Shown here one piece after another: positions 15,731 through 24,316 of a stretch of 64,000 bases of DNA. Under the pieces are notes generated by a model. The model had not been told where the DNA came from. It saw only the letters and a list, made by a program, of their open reading frames with translations, and searched no databases. This DNA is from an uncultured Bacteroidales bacterium (lineage in GTDB: Bacteria; Bacteroidota; Bacteroidia; Bacteroidales; Paludibacteraceae): positions 62,001-126,000 of the forward strand of contig ONPG01000002.1 of NCBI GenBank assembly GCA_900319645.1, read 5' to 3'. Within the stretch, counting starts at the first letter, position 1. Each line of letters starts with the position of its first letter. Position numbers and translations under genes: made by a program.

Positions 15731-17237
15731 TTCTCAAATATTTCTCAATTTTTGCCAAATCCTCATAAAACGGCGTGTCCTCCACGATGGTCGGTGTGAG
15801 TGCACGAATAGCTTCGTATTGCGCTTTGGTTGCCGGCGCTAACAGCCCGGCGATACCTAAACAATCCACGGCTTGCGCCATCGCCAAGTAGAGTACCGAC
15901 AAAACCTGATAGCAGTTGTCAATCACCTGCGCGCACAACTCTGCGCTATTCGTACCCATCGACACAATGTCCTGATTATCATTGTTGTTCGGGATCGAGT
16001 GAACGTAGTTCGGCATCGCGAGTGTCTGGCACTCCGCGGTCGTACTCGTTGCCGTGAACTGACACGCCTGAATGCCGTAGTTCAGACCCAACGTACCTTT
16101 GTTCAGGAACGGCGGAAGGATGCCGTTGATGCGGTCGTGGCAGAGGTAATTGAGTTGTCGCTCGCTCACCATCGCCAGACGAACCATCGCTATTTTCATT
16201 TTGTCCGCCTCCAGCGATATATAATCGCCGTGGAAATTGCCGCCGTGATAGACGTTCTGCGTCTCGGGATCCACAATGGGATTGTCGCTCGCGGCATTCA
16301 GTTCGTCCTCTATCACGCTGCGGCTGTAAGCCAAGGTGTCGTATATCGGACCTAAGATCTGCGGCGCGCAGCGCAGCGAGTAATATGCCTGCACTTTATC
16401 CTTGAAAACCTTTGTACTTTGTGCCTTATCCCCTTGCACATACAATGTGTTTTCGCGTTTTTGGAGCCTCTGCGATCCCTCACTCATAGCGCGCATCTGT
16501 TCGGCGATGGCTATCTGCCCGGGGTGTCTGCGGCTCTCGTTGAGCGGAGCCGCCATCAGGTCGTCGTAACTGCCGGCTATCTCGTTCATCCACACAGCCG
16601 CTACAGTTGCCCAATGCAGCAGTTTCTCTGCGTGCAACTGGTTCACCGCGCTGATTCCGGTCATGACGCTGGTCCCGTTCGTGCAACTCAGCCCCTCGCG
16701 GATGTGTATCTCTATGGGCTTCAAACCACATTCGTCCATCACCTCTTTGGTCTGTCTCCATTCGCCCTGATAGTGGACTTTTCCTTCTCCGATGAGGCAT
16801 AGCGCCATGTGCGCCAGCTGAACCAAATCGCCGGACGCGCCCACGCTGCCGTGTTTCGGGATATAGGGATATATGCCGCGGTTGATGAACTCTGTCAGCA
16901 GCCTCACCAACTCAGGATGTACGCCGCTTTTCCCTTGCGCGAACGAGCCTATACGTGCGAGCATGCCCGCGCGTACAAAAAAATCGCTCAACGGCTCTCC
17001 CATGCCCGTAGCGTGCGAGCGGATGATATTGTACTGCAATTCACGCAGATGGCTATCCTCCACGCGCCATTGAGCCATCGGCCCGAAACCCGTGTTGATG
17101 CCGTAGATGATCTTATCGCTTGCAAAACGCTGGAGAAAGGCATAGCTCTCAGCGATGCCTTGCTCTGTTGCATCCTCTATGTGCAGGCTTTGCCCGCCGT
17201 AGAGGATGTCACGAACTAAATCGATAGTGATTCTCAT
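15723..17237 (-). CDS. Tyrosine ammonia-lyase (FjTAL-like, MIO enzyme)
   Basis: A 504-residue aromatic amino acid ammonia-lyase. The MIO-forming Ala134-Ser135-Gly136 lies in GSVGASGDLVQL; GINTGFGPMAQ, the RSHATG substrate loop (73-78), YHGGNFHGDYISLE and HSIPNNNDNQDIVSMG are all present. These blocks match what I recall of the tyrosine ammonia-lyase of the Flavobacterium johnsoniae flexirubin cluster, so the product should be 4-coumarate, the starter of the pigment. Histidine lyase activity is the alternative, but the context argues against it. Residues about 265-276 (QGDKAQSTKVF) contain an ACAAAGTACAAAGG word also found in two other genes here. The gap to the upstream gene is 3 bp. Confidence 0.93.
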   Translation of the reverse strand: MRITIDLVRDILYGGQSLHIEDATEQGIAESYAFLQRFASDKIIYGINTGFGPMAQWRVEDSHLRELQYNIIRSHATGMGEPLSDFFVRAGMLARIGSFAQGKSGVHPELVRLLTEFINRGIYPYIPKHGSVGASGDLVQLAHMALCLIGEGKVHYQGEWRQTKEVMDECGLKPIEIHIREGLSCTNGTSVMTGISAVNQLHAEKLLHWATVAAVWMNEIAGSYDDLMAAPLNESRRHPGQIAIAEQMRAMSEGSQRLQKRENTLYVQGDKAQSTKVFKDKVQAYYSLRCAPQILGPIYDTLAYSRSVIEDELNAASDNPIVDPETQNVYHGGNFHGDYISLEADKMKIAMVRLAMVSERQLNYLCHDRINGILPPFLNKGTLGLNYGIQACQFTATSTTAECQTLAMPNYVHSIPNNNDNQDIVSMGTNSAELCAQVIDNCYQVLSVLYLAMAQAVDCLGIAGLLAPATKAQYEAIRALTPTIVEDTPFYEDLAKIEKYLRNE

Positions 17238-17240
17238 TCC

Positions 17241-17798
17241 TTAGAATTGAACGACCATTGCCAAACCATTCGAGGCGGGCTTCAGGCCGAACGTTACTGC
17301 CATGTTGTTTTTAGTTTGAACTTCGTTATATACTTCGTGTGAGTTATTGCGTTTGATGCCTCCCACTACCAAGCACGGAATCGATCCTGCCATTAAGAGC
17401 GAACCTGCAGCTAATGTGATAGCTCCGCCGACAATCATGTTGGAGTTGTAAGGGGTACGAGTCTTGTTTTGCGTATAGATGTAGTCATATGCTCCCACAC
17501 AATACACCGCTGTTCCGGCTACAAATACTCCAATACCACTACCCAATAAACCCCATCCGGCTTTCCACAGTTTGTTGCCTTTCTGGTAACTGTTCCATGC
17601 TTCGGTACAATTCTCCTGAATAAATTGCAGGTATTGCTCTTTGGTCATGGTTTTGTCCCCCCAAATGTAGTTGTCATCCACTTTTGTGATGAGCATACTA
17701 CTTGGTTTCGGCTGAATGGCTGTTGCCACGTTTTCTTGTGCCGACATGTTTGATGCGGCAAGAATAATACACCCGAGAAGGGCTAACATTTTCTTCAT
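17241..17798 (-). CDS. Secreted/membrane protein of unknown function, first gene of the pigment operon
   Basis: A 185-residue protein with a signal peptide (MKKMLALLGCIILAASNMSA) and two further hydrophobic segments (about residues 77-100 and 123-147). No catalytic motif is recognisable. It is the first gene behind the operon promoter and lies 3 bp before the ammonia-lyase, so it is co-transcribed with the pathway. A role at the inner membrane or periplasm in product handling is possible; the family is not one I can name. Confidence 0.75.
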   Translation of the reverse strand: MKKMLALLGCIILAASNMSAQENVATAIQPKPSSMLITKVDDNYIWGDKTMTKEQYLQFIQENCTEAWNSYQKGNKLWKAGWGLLGSGIGVFVAGTAVYCVGAYDYIYTQNKTRTPYNSNMIVGGAITLAAGSLLMAGSIPCLVVGGIKRNNSHEVYNEVQTKNNMAVTFGLKPASNGLAMVVQF

Positions 17799-17826
17799 AA
17801 TATCATTCCTTTCTTAAAAAAGTTTG

Positions 17827-17858
17827 CAAAGATACAAAAAATAAATGGCATTTACAAA
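17827..17858 (-). promoter_or_regulatory. Promoter of the aryl-polyene operon
   Basis: Minus strand TTTG (17855-17858), 20 bp, TATCTTTG (17827-17834), the Bacteroidota sigma-ABfr form, 29 bp before the first start codon. No other promoter-like site of this form was seen between here and position 1. Confidence 0.7.
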
Positions 17859-17920
17859 TAAAGCGCCAAAAATCTTGCGTTTGTCATGTTTTTTTTACTA
17901 AAAAACATCTTATACAAAAA

Positions 17921-17948
17921 AAAGTGACCGGAAAAAGCCCGGTCACAT
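17921..17948 (-). terminator. Terminator of the lipoprotein gene
   Basis: Inverted repeat GTGACCGG/CCGGTCAC followed on the minus strand by a run of T. It sits about 20 bp after the lipoprotein stop and isolates it from the pigment operon. Confidence 0.85.
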
Positions 17949-17968
17949 TGATTTAAGAAGTGCGAATC

Positions 17969-18355
17969 TTATTGATTTACGACGAACTCAATATCCTGAT
18001 TCTCGCCTCTCTTCAAGGTCACTTCTTTGTCTTTCCAACCTCTGGTTTCTTCATCATAAACAATGAAGATATACTTTGCGCTGGCAACGCCCATCATAAT
18101 CTTGAGGTTTGCGAGACCTAACTTATTGGTTTTTGCGTACTCCCAAGTTCCGTCGTCAAGACCGATCAGTTCTTCGGGAGAAGGAATAATTGCACCGATG
18201 ATCATTGAAGCTTTGTCGGTGTAGAACACCTCACGACCTGCTACCGGATCTCCGTCTTTGTCCTTAACGGACACGGTTACATTGGCGTTGTCAAATTTAC
18301 AACTTGTGAAAGCGATAGCTAACACGGATAACAAAGCAAAAAATACCTTTTTCAT
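17969..18355 (-). CDS. Small lipoprotein with an Ig/carboxypeptidase-like beta domain
   Basis: A 128-residue lipoprotein; the lipobox is AFTSC, with Cys19 as the lipidated residue. The mature part begins with NVTVSVKDKDGDPVAGREVFY, the look of a small beta-sandwich (carboxypeptidase regulatory-like) domain, and ends with LKRGENQDIEFVV. Function unknown. It has its own promoter and terminator, so it is a single-gene unit between the pigment operon and the hydrolase gene. Confidence 0.82.
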   Translation of the reverse strand: MKKVFFALLSVLAIAFTSCKFDNANVTVSVKDKDGDPVAGREVFYTDKASMIIGAIIPSPEELIGLDDGTWEYAKTNKLGLANLKIMMGVASAKYIFIVYDEETRGWKDKEVTLKRGENQDIEFVVNQ

Positions 18356-18400
18356 AATTATAAAGAATTTGAATTAAACATTCTCTTTCAAAACTGGGTG

Positions 18401-18432
18401 CAAAAATAGTACTTTTTTTTCAAATAGCCAAA
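18401..18432 (-). promoter_or_regulatory. Promoter of the lipoprotein gene
   Basis: Minus strand TTTG (18429-18432), 20 bp, TATTTTTG (18401-18408). Confidence 0.65.
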
Positions 18433-18487
18433 TTATTGCATGTATTTTTAACAAAAAAGTATTTTTTTGCGCAAAAGGACCTGATTT

Positions 18488-19360
18488 TTAGAGCTTATTG
18501 TTCAGAAATGCTATCCAATGGAGCAAGTGCTCGTGCGTCATTTCGTGACCGCAGTCGTAAGGCTCCACTTGAAAATTCTTCCGGCAGGCGGAAAGACTCT
18601 CAGCGTTTTGATACGCAGAGTCAATCGACCGGATACAAGTATCGACTGCTGTTGTCGGGAAAAGGCGGTCGTGCAAGCCGTATTGGAGCAGGAAAGGACG
18701 CGGAGCTATATCTGCCGCCACCTCGGCAAACTCCCGCCATCCGCCTTGCGCCAACTCTTCTTTGTCGGTCGGGAAAATCCTTTTGCGAACCATACAAAGC
18801 CATGAGTCGTTGTAGCGGTTTTGCGCCAGAGTGGTCATCCAGTGGGCGGCGATACAGGCTTTGGCACGATTGTCGTCGGCAGCGAGGTTCCATGCGCGGT
18901 AAGCACCGTAGGAGAAACCGGCTACGGCAATACGTGCGGTGTCCACATAGGGTAGCGAACGCAAGTAGTCGATACCCGCACGGTCGTCCTGTAGCACACG
19001 TTCGTACCATTCGCCAGCTCCCCCCAGCGAGTCGCTGAACTGGCGTTGGGTAAGTGCAGACCGGCGTGTGCCCCAATAAAGTGCATCGGCACAAAAGACT
19101 ACATAGCCGCTGGCTGCCAGGCTATCGCCTATCGCCATGCCGTTGTAGTAAGGTTCCGGATCGTTTCCGACCACCTTTCGCCAGCCTTTCGCAAAGCGTG
19201 CTCCGTGGTCGTGCAGCAGTAATACCGCCGGCCATCCGTTCTCCGGCTGCTGGCCTTCGGGCTGCAGCAGAATACAGGAGTCGCTTGGCGCAACACGGTT
19301 CTCCTTATGGGCGCACGCGCTCAGTAAGAGCAGGCAGATAAGTATCGCGGATAAACGCAT
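18488..19360 (-). CDS. Alpha/beta hydrolase lipoprotein (dienelactone-hydrolase-like)
   Basis: A 290-residue lipoprotein: signal sequence MRLSAILICLLLLSAC with lipobox LSAC (Cys16). The fold is alpha/beta hydrolase, with the nucleophile elbow GFSYG, the acid in GLHDRLFP and the base in DCGHEMT. An LLLHDHG segment precedes the fold. A surface-exposed esterase or peptidase is likely; the substrate is unknown. The gene overlaps the TPR gene by 56 bp, so the two form an operon together with PPi-phosphofructokinase. Confidence 0.85.
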   Translation of the reverse strand: MRLSAILICLLLLSACAHKENRVAPSDSCILLQPEGQQPENGWPAVLLLHDHGARFAKGWRKVVGNDPEPYYNGMAIGDSLAASGYVVFCADALYWGTRRSALTQRQFSDSLGGAGEWYERVLQDDRAGIDYLRSLPYVDTARIAVAGFSYGAYRAWNLAADDNRAKACIAAHWMTTLAQNRYNDSWLCMVRKRIFPTDKEELAQGGWREFAEVAADIAPRPFLLQYGLHDRLFPTTAVDTCIRSIDSAYQNAESLSACRKNFQVEPYDCGHEMTHEHLLHWIAFLNNKL

Positions 19361-20006
19361 AATCGGGATATTCTTTCAGCAGTTCTTCGCATTTGCGGAT
19401 GGCTTGGTCGGTATCGCCCTGTTTGTCGTAGCATTGGGCGATATACATCATCGCCGCTGCACGCCACCAGCAGTAGTACCACTCAGGATCCTGAAAGGCT
19501 TTCTCGGCGCGCAGGAAAAGTTGCAAGGCTTCTTTCTTGTTGCCGAATGGTTTCGGCGCGTAGAACAACGCCATGCCGCAGTACGTGAGCGTCAAGGGAT
19601 CTTCCGGGGCTTTTTTGACCGCTTCGCGTGCCAGATCAAGCGATTTGACAGGATGAAACGACTCGCGAAGCCTGAGTTCGTACACATAGACAGCGGACAT
19701 ATACATCTCGTAATGGCCTGCGGGTAGTGATTCTTTGGCTTGCTCCGTATGTTGGCGGAAATCAGCCACATAAGGCTTAGCCGCCTTTTTGTCGCTATCC
19801 ATGAGTGCCGCGCAGTAGCCATATTCATAGGGCAGGGAAGAGCCTTGGTCAATATACGCTTTCCACACAGACATGTCGTTGCGCAGATACGCATTGAACA
19901 ATTCCCTGTCCGCACTAAAATCGCGTGCGGACAGGGAAAAACCGCATACTATACAAAGGAGCAATAGTATGCCCCTTTGTACTTTGTACATTGTTCCTTT
20001 GTACAT
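19305..20006 (-). CDS. Periplasmic TPR-repeat protein
   Basis: A 233-residue protein with a signal peptide (about residues 11-27) and tetratricopeptide-like helices, clearest at the C-terminus (YIAQCYDKQGDTDQAIRKCEELLKEYP residues in two helices). The first ten residues (MYKGTMYKVQ) are encoded by a GTACAAA heptamer array, which thus supplies the start codon; ATG 19991 is an alternative start. The family name is not clear to me. It starts two bases after the PPi-phosphofructokinase stop, so it is translated from the same mRNA. Confidence 0.8.
   Translation of the reverse strand: MYKGTMYKVQRGILLLLCIVCGFSLSARDFSADRELFNAYLRNDMSVWKAYIDQGSSLPYEYGYCAALMDSDKKAAKPYVADFRQHTEQAKESLPAGHYEMYMSAVYVYELRLRESFHPVKSLDLAREAVKKAPEDPLTLTYCGMALFYAPKPFGNKKEALQLFLRAEKAFQDPEWYYCWWRAAAMMYIAQCYDKQGDTDQAIRKCEELLKEYPDYAFIRDTYLPALTERVRP
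19970..20006. repeat. GTACAAA heptamer array forming a start codon
   Basis: Minus strand ATGTACAAAGGAACA, then ATGTACAAAGTACAAAGG. It shares ACAAAGTACAAAGG with the ammonia-lyase gene (about 16411-16428) and korA (about 56171-56186). Confidence 0.7.
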
Positions 20007-20008
20007 TA

Positions 20009-21676
20009 TTATTTGCCTCTTTCGAGCAACAAAGTGCGTGTCGGCTGGTCGCAGACCTCGGTCGGACCGTAGTACTGAATCGGCCCCGGATAGATGTAAC
20101 TGGTCTCAGGATCAGCCCAAGCCTCGCGATGTGCCTGCAGATATTGGAACGGCTTGCCGTTGAGGTCCACAAGTGCTTTCTGGATAACCGGTTTCATCTT
20201 ACCGTTACGTTTCTCCATGTTCATCATCATCGTGATAGGTACACCACCTGCAATCCACTCGGCTGCGGGCTTGGTGAGATTGCGAACGAGCGACATGTAT
20301 CCGGTCTTGCCTGCTGCGATGAGGTGCGTAGCATTCACGCCGATCGAGTAGCAGTAGTCGGCATCGAAGTTCGACGGGATAGCGCAACGGCCTTCGTAGC
20401 CGAAGAAGTGGTTAAGGGCAGAGAACTTGCCTTTGTACTCGCCGTTTGCTTTGAGCACAGCCAGACGTTTCTGAACCATTTCGATGAGCAGTTTCTCGGT
20501 CTCGATCTGCGATACCATAACGTTTCCGTGCGGGTCACGGTCGAGCGTGAGCTGCTTGGCGATGCCCTTCGGAAGCGAACGGAACAACTCGCAGGAAGCC
20601 GGTGTCAGTTTGGATTTTACGTATTCGCGTTTTGCGTCGTCACCGTCGAGCGAAGTGAACTCCTCGTTGTTGGCGAGCATGTCGTTGAGCTCCTGAATGA
20701 GGACACGCATAGCCGGAATAAACTCGATCAGACCTTCAGGAATGAGCACGGTTCCGAAGTTCAGACCTGCGTTTGCACGGGCAACAATGACCTTTACGAT
20801 ACCCTCAACGATCTCGTTCAGCGTCATCTTCTTGGCCTCAACCTCCTCGGAGATCAAGCAGATATTCGGCTGGCTCTGGAGCGCACACTCCAATGCAATA
20901 TGGCTTGCCGAACGGCCCATGAGGCGGATGAAGTGCCAGTATTTCTTCGCGGAGTTAGCGTCGCGCTGGATGTTACCGATAAGCTCGCTATAAACCTTGC
21001 AAGCGGTGTCGAAACCGAAGGAAGTCTCGATCATCTCGTTCTTGAGGTCGCCGTCGATGGTCTTCGGGCAACCGATCACCTGAATGCCGCATTTCTTCTG
21101 CAGATAGTACTCGGCGAGAACGCAAGCGTTGGTGTTCGAGTCGTCACCACCGATGATCACTACAGCCTTGATTCCCAGTTTGTTGCAGATCTCGATACCA
21201 TTGTCAAACTGCCAGGTCTCCTCCAGTTTGGTACGACCTGAACCGATGATATCGAAACCGCCGGTGTTGCGGTACTCGTCGATGATAGCACCTGTCAACT
21301 CCTGATATTTGCCGTCAATCAGACCCGAAGGACCGCCGAGGAAACCGTACAGTTTGTTCTCCGGATTGAGTGCTTTCAGACCGTCATACAGACCGCTGAT
21401 GACATTGTGACCGCCGGGAGCCTGACCGCCGGAAAGGATCACGCCGACATTGAATGGTTCTTCTTTCGACTTTTGACTTTCGACTTTCGACTCAGCCACC
21501 GGCTCCATGGTAATAACCGGCAGACCGTATGTGTTCGGGAAGAGTTTCTGAATCTCCTCCTGGTCTGCTACTGACTGAGTTTTCTCGCCTTCTACGAGGC
21601 GAACTGCTCCTTGCAAAGCTACCGGCATCTTCGGCTTATAGGCCTGACGCGCAATTTGTAATGGACTTTTTTGCAT
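20009..21676 (-). CDS. pfp: PPi-dependent 6-phosphofructokinase
   Basis: A 555-residue diphosphate-fructose-6-phosphate phosphotransferase of the long (plant/Bacteroidota) type. It shows the GGQAPGG phosphate loop, GGDDSNTNA and the PKTIDGDL substrate block with the catalytic Asp. It converts fructose 6-phosphate and PPi to fructose 1,6-bisphosphate reversibly in glycolysis. Residues about 60-71 ([13 protein letters not shown]) are encoded by an AAGTCGA heptamer array in the N-terminal linker, before the first core strand. Upstream lie a normal promoter and a damaged second copy of it. Confidence 0.96.
   Translation of the reverse strand: MQKSPLQIARQAYKPKMPVALQGAVRLVEGEKTQSVADQEEIQKLFPNTYGLPVITMEPVAESKVESQKSKEEPFNVGVILSGGQAPGGHNVISGLYDGLKALNPENKLYGFLGGPSGLIDGKYQELTGAIIDEYRNTGGFDIIGSGRTKLEETWQFDNGIEICNKLGIKAVVIIGGDDSNTNACVLAEYYLQKKCGIQVIGCPKTIDGDLKNEMIETSFGFDTACKVYSELIGNIQRDANSAKKYWHFIRLMGRSASHIALECALQSQPNICLISEEVEAKKMTLNEIVEGIVKVIVARANAGLNFGTVLIPEGLIEFIPAMRVLIQELNDMLANNEEFTSLDGDDAKREYVKSKLTPASCELFRSLPKGIAKQLTLDRDPHGNVMVSQIETEKLLIEMVQKRLAVLKANGEYKGKFSALNHFFGYEGRCAIPSNFDADYCYSIGVNATHLIAAGKTGYMSLVRNLTKPAAEWIAGGVPITMMMNMEKRNGKMKPVIQKALVDLNGKPFQYLQAHREAWADPETSYIYPGPIQYYGPTEVCDQPTRTLLLERGK
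21462..21494. repeat. AAGTCGA heptamer array inside pfp
   Basis: Minus strand units GAGTCGA, AAGTCGA, AAGTCAA, AAGTCGA, AAGAAGA: five near-perfect 7-nt units coding for [12 protein letters not shown]. Confidence 0.8.
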
Positions 21677-21691
21677 AATGGTATATTTTAG

Positions 21692-21730
21692 TGTTTTAAC
21701 GATTTAACAATTTAACGATTTAACAATATT
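21692..21730. repeat. Octamer array upstream of pfp
   Basis: TTTAACGA and TTTAACAA alternate (four units of 8 nt) in the untranslated leader between the pfp promoter and its start. Confidence 0.75.
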
Positions 21731-21732
21731 GC

Positions 21733-22049
21733 CTGCAAAATTACTACAAAAATTGCACATATGCAAGTAAATGGGTATTTTTTTTGAGAAAATTGCGATT
21801 TTATCGCGTATATGAGGGTGCCGAGTGCCTATTGGGAGCTTGCTCACAGATAGGTAGTCGGCGCCCTCATACGCAGGACGTCAGTACGTTTTCTCAAAAA
21901 AAAACCGCTTACTTGCATACGCACCGCAGGGTGCGAACGTAATCTCGAGGTGGGACGGCATAGCCGTGTCGGTGCCCTCGAAATTACTACAAAAATTGCA
22001 CATATGCAAGTAAACGGGCGTTTTTTTTGAGAAAAGTGCGATTTTATCA
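21733..22049. repeat. Duplicated pfp promoter region with hairpins and an inverted copy
   Basis: A 70-bp segment (21733-21803) returns nearly unchanged at 21979-22049. Between them lies a shortened inverted copy (21887-21921: TTTTCTC, A-run, CTTACTTGCATA). At the centre of the large inverted pair sits a strong hairpin, 21812-21870 (ATGAGGGTGCCGA with GTCGGCGCCCTCAT, inner stems CCTAT/ATAGG and GAGC/GCTC). A second hairpin, 21945-21981 (TCGAGG/CCTCGA), replaces the TTTGC of the distal promoter copy. No gene is visible at 21677-22230. Confidence 0.8.
21736..21767 (-). promoter_or_regulatory. Promoter of pfp
   Basis: Minus strand -33 CTTG (21764-21767), 20 bp, TAATTTTG (21736-21743). Confidence 0.7.
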
Positions 22050-22230
22050 AAAAAATGCTGCTTGCTATTAGTTTTCATTTCCGTGACCATCTCGCGACTA
22101 TTGCGGACGTTTAGGTATTTTTTATCCGTTTGTTGCCGTTTTTTTTGTCTGGCTCTTCCCGTTTTTCTCCCTCCAATGCTATCTGTGCCTCTGTGCTGAC
22201 TTTACGCCACCTTTGGGCTACCCTTGCGAA

Positions 22231-22950
22231 ATGTACGATTATTAAGATTTTGGTAAACACGACTCGCTTACGACTCACATACGGGACACATACGGGAGGA
22301 TACCGACTCAAAAATCGCCCATTTTTGCCCCGAAAAGTGTACGATTTTTAAGATTTGCCTCTTTCTTCTCACGCTTTTTTTTGTTGCTTTATCAGCATCT
22401 CTCAAGCATCTCTCGAGCCACTATCAAGCTTTCTCTGTAAATGTCCGATTGTTAAGAATAAGGTAAAAAGTCAAAAGTCTCGAATTTTGAATTTCCATTC
22501 ACGAATTCACAGATTCACACATAAATGTGTCTTGATTGTATTGGCGATTCTATAAACTAATACTATATAATATAATTATAATAATATATTAATATATTAT
22601 TAAGGCTATTTGCTGAAGATAAAAAGATGTGTGAATTTGTGAACGTGTGAATTATCGGCGTCAACTTTTTCAGGATAGAAACTTGTCCAAGGCGTCAACT
22701 TTTTTAGGATGATTGTCAACTTTTTCAGGACGAATGTCTATGTATTTTGTAAATCGCATACTTTTGACTTTTTACCTTTTTGGGGACTTACAGTATCGGC
22801 ATCCTACGGTCACGTACGGGATGCGAATGTAATGCAAATGGTTTTGACAGGTAGATGGAAGGCAATCTGCATACTACAACCACGTACACGATGCTCGCGA
22901 AATGGTCGCCATAACGAAATGGAGTTGAAAGGTATATGATTATTAAAAAT
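22231..22950. repeat. Composite non-coding repeat, copy 1
   Basis: Homologous over its length to 34993-35763. Order: three 19-bp motifs ATGTACGATTATTAAGATT at 22231, 22337 and 22441 (steps 106 and 104 bp); a 319-bp element with inverted ends (22460-22778); a GCATCC/GGATGC hairpin near 22800-22825; then a fourth, weaker motif at 22934. No protein frame is conserved between the copies. The bases from 22951 to the first gene at 23051 show nothing I can name. Confidence 0.85.
22460..22778. mobile_element. 319-bp element with 19-bp inverted ends, copy 1
   Basis: Ends AAGGTAAAAAGTCAAAAGT (22460-22478) and its exact reverse complement (22760-22778). Inside are an ACACAT/ATGTGT hairpin, an AT-only stretch near 22558-22605, and three direct copies of GTCAACTTTTTCAGGA (22660, 22694, 22715). 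There is no coding capacity; the look is that of a MITE or a structured RNA locus. Confidence 0.7.
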
Positions 22951-23050
22951 AAGGTAAGAAGGAGATAGTCGTATTAGTTGTAGTACGTTGTATCAACCAT
23001 TTGTCTATTATTTGCCTCATCATAGAAATAACTCAGGTGACGAACACATC

Positions 23051-23823
23051 TTAAATTGCATTTTCATCGGCTTGGTAAATATATTCTCCCCATTGACAAT
23101 AACTTTCCGATGCGTGCCAAATAATACATCTGTTAATAGAGTTGTCAAACTTAGTATATTCATTAAAAGCAAACCAAGTGACTTCATTTTGCAATTCTTT
23201 CAGTACTAATCCATCGGCAGTTATATCATACAAATCAAAACTATTACAGCCTCTTTGACCTCCCCCATGATTGCAAATCACCAATTCATCTTCTTCATCG
23301 AAATCCACATCTGCAAATTGGAAATCCGCCTCTAAAAGCAAAGGGTTTTCACTACAAACCTCTTCGTCGTGATATTTGAATATATATGCATCTTCTTTTC
23401 CGAATCCTTTGAATGAGTTGCTGAATATGTTCATTATTTTTCTACTCAAAAAGTATTCGCATTCATCATTTCCGGAAATCCATTTTCCCATTTTGCTTAA
23501 CGCGAATTCATTCCCTGTTTGAACATTATGAAAAATTATATATACACCTGATTCGTAACTCCAGCCTCCCCATCGGTCATTCTTGTATTCCTCTTGGTAA
23601 ATAGGATAAAATATACCGCAGACCTTGTAGTCGTTAACGATCGTGTCATAACAAAAATAGACGTTTGTAATATTGGCGCTATCTTTCAGCGGATTCCTTT
23701 GCTTCAACTCTTGTACCCACTCGGCATTGGAAGATACTTTTTGTGGCACATAGGTATTAACTTGTTTCGTGCAAGCAGTGGCAAAAAGGAGGATATGTAG
23801 AAAGTATATTTTTTGTCGCTCAT
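23051..23823 (-). CDS. Lipoprotein of unknown function with a frame slip at a poly-A run
   Basis: The long frame begins at GTG 23749, but in-frame codons upstream read KIYFLHILLFATACTKQVNTY, a full lipoprotein signal with lipobox ATAC and no start codon of its own. An ATG at 23823, overlapping the upstream stop as ATGA, enters this frame only if the run of six A after ATGAGCGAC (23809-23814) had seven. So the gene is either off by slippage (phase variation), damaged, or misread by one base. The mature 230-odd residues are acidic and beta-rich (DVDFDEEDELVICNHGGGQ); I recognise no family. It is the last gene of the AT-rich cassette. Confidence 0.7.
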
Positions 23824-24314
23824 AATTTTATTCTCATATCAGGATTATAGTGTATCTCTAATTGTCTAATTGCGTCTATATCCGGTATCCACTTGCCGTT
23901 TATGTCTTGTTTCGCGAAGTCTTTCACTTTGTATTCATATCTTTGTGGTATACCTTTCCATATATCCTCTGATATATGAGAAGGACGTTCCAAATATGCT
24001 TCGTCGTTTACTATTGCTATATGGAATTTTCGATCTATATTAGGAAATAATATATTCATAAACTCTTCGTCCCAATCATCATATCCTCCACATATAGAAT
24101 CTAATTGATATGTAGCTGGAGCGTCGAGAAGATACTTAACTAAGTTGTAAATATCTTTAATCAGTTCCTCACTCATCTCAAATATTTCTTCACGCCATAC
24201 ATAAGGTTCATAATCGTCCGGCTCAAAAGAATCAATAAGTTCTTGCAACTCCTCCTCTTCCGCCATTTTCCCTTTTTCTTCGGAGAAGTTGAATAAATCA
24301 TCTGAATTATCCAT
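23820..24314 (-). CDS. Acidic cytoplasmic protein of unknown function
   Basis: A 164-residue, strongly acidic protein (LQELIDSFEPDDYEPYVW, then DDWDEEFMN) without signal peptide or membrane helix. No family is recognised; the acidity resembles immunity proteins of toxin systems, but no toxin is visible. It starts 2 bp after the upstream stop and ends in an ATGA overlap with the lipoprotein gene, so the cassette is one transcription unit. AT-rich codons suggest transfer. Confidence 0.7.
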   Translation of the reverse strand: MDNSDDLFNFSEEKGKMAEEEELQELIDSFEPDDYEPYVWREEIFEMSEELIKDIYNLVKYLLDAPATYQLDSICGGYDDWDEEFMNILFPNIDRKFHIAIVNDEAYLERPSHISEDIWKGIPQRYEYKVKDFAKQDINGKWIPDIDAIRQLEIHYNPDMRIKL

Positions 24315-24316
24315 AG

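Noticed and set aside
15729-15752. Heptamer array at the end of the ammonia-lyase gene
   Set aside because: The residues (AKIEKYLRN) fit the normal C-terminal helix of the family, so no insertion is needed.
15723-17237. Histidine ammonia-lyase of histidine degradation
   Set aside because: No hut genes nearby; sequence blocks and pigment-operon context fit the tyrosine type better.
19925-21241. Plus-strand frame of 438 codons across pfp
   Set aside because: Antisense shadow of pfp and the TPR gene; low-complexity and no recognisable domain.
22231-22459. CRISPR array
   Set aside because: The 19-bp motif with about 86-bp spacers has the wrong geometry, motif copies differ, spacers contain internal repeats, and no cas genes are present.
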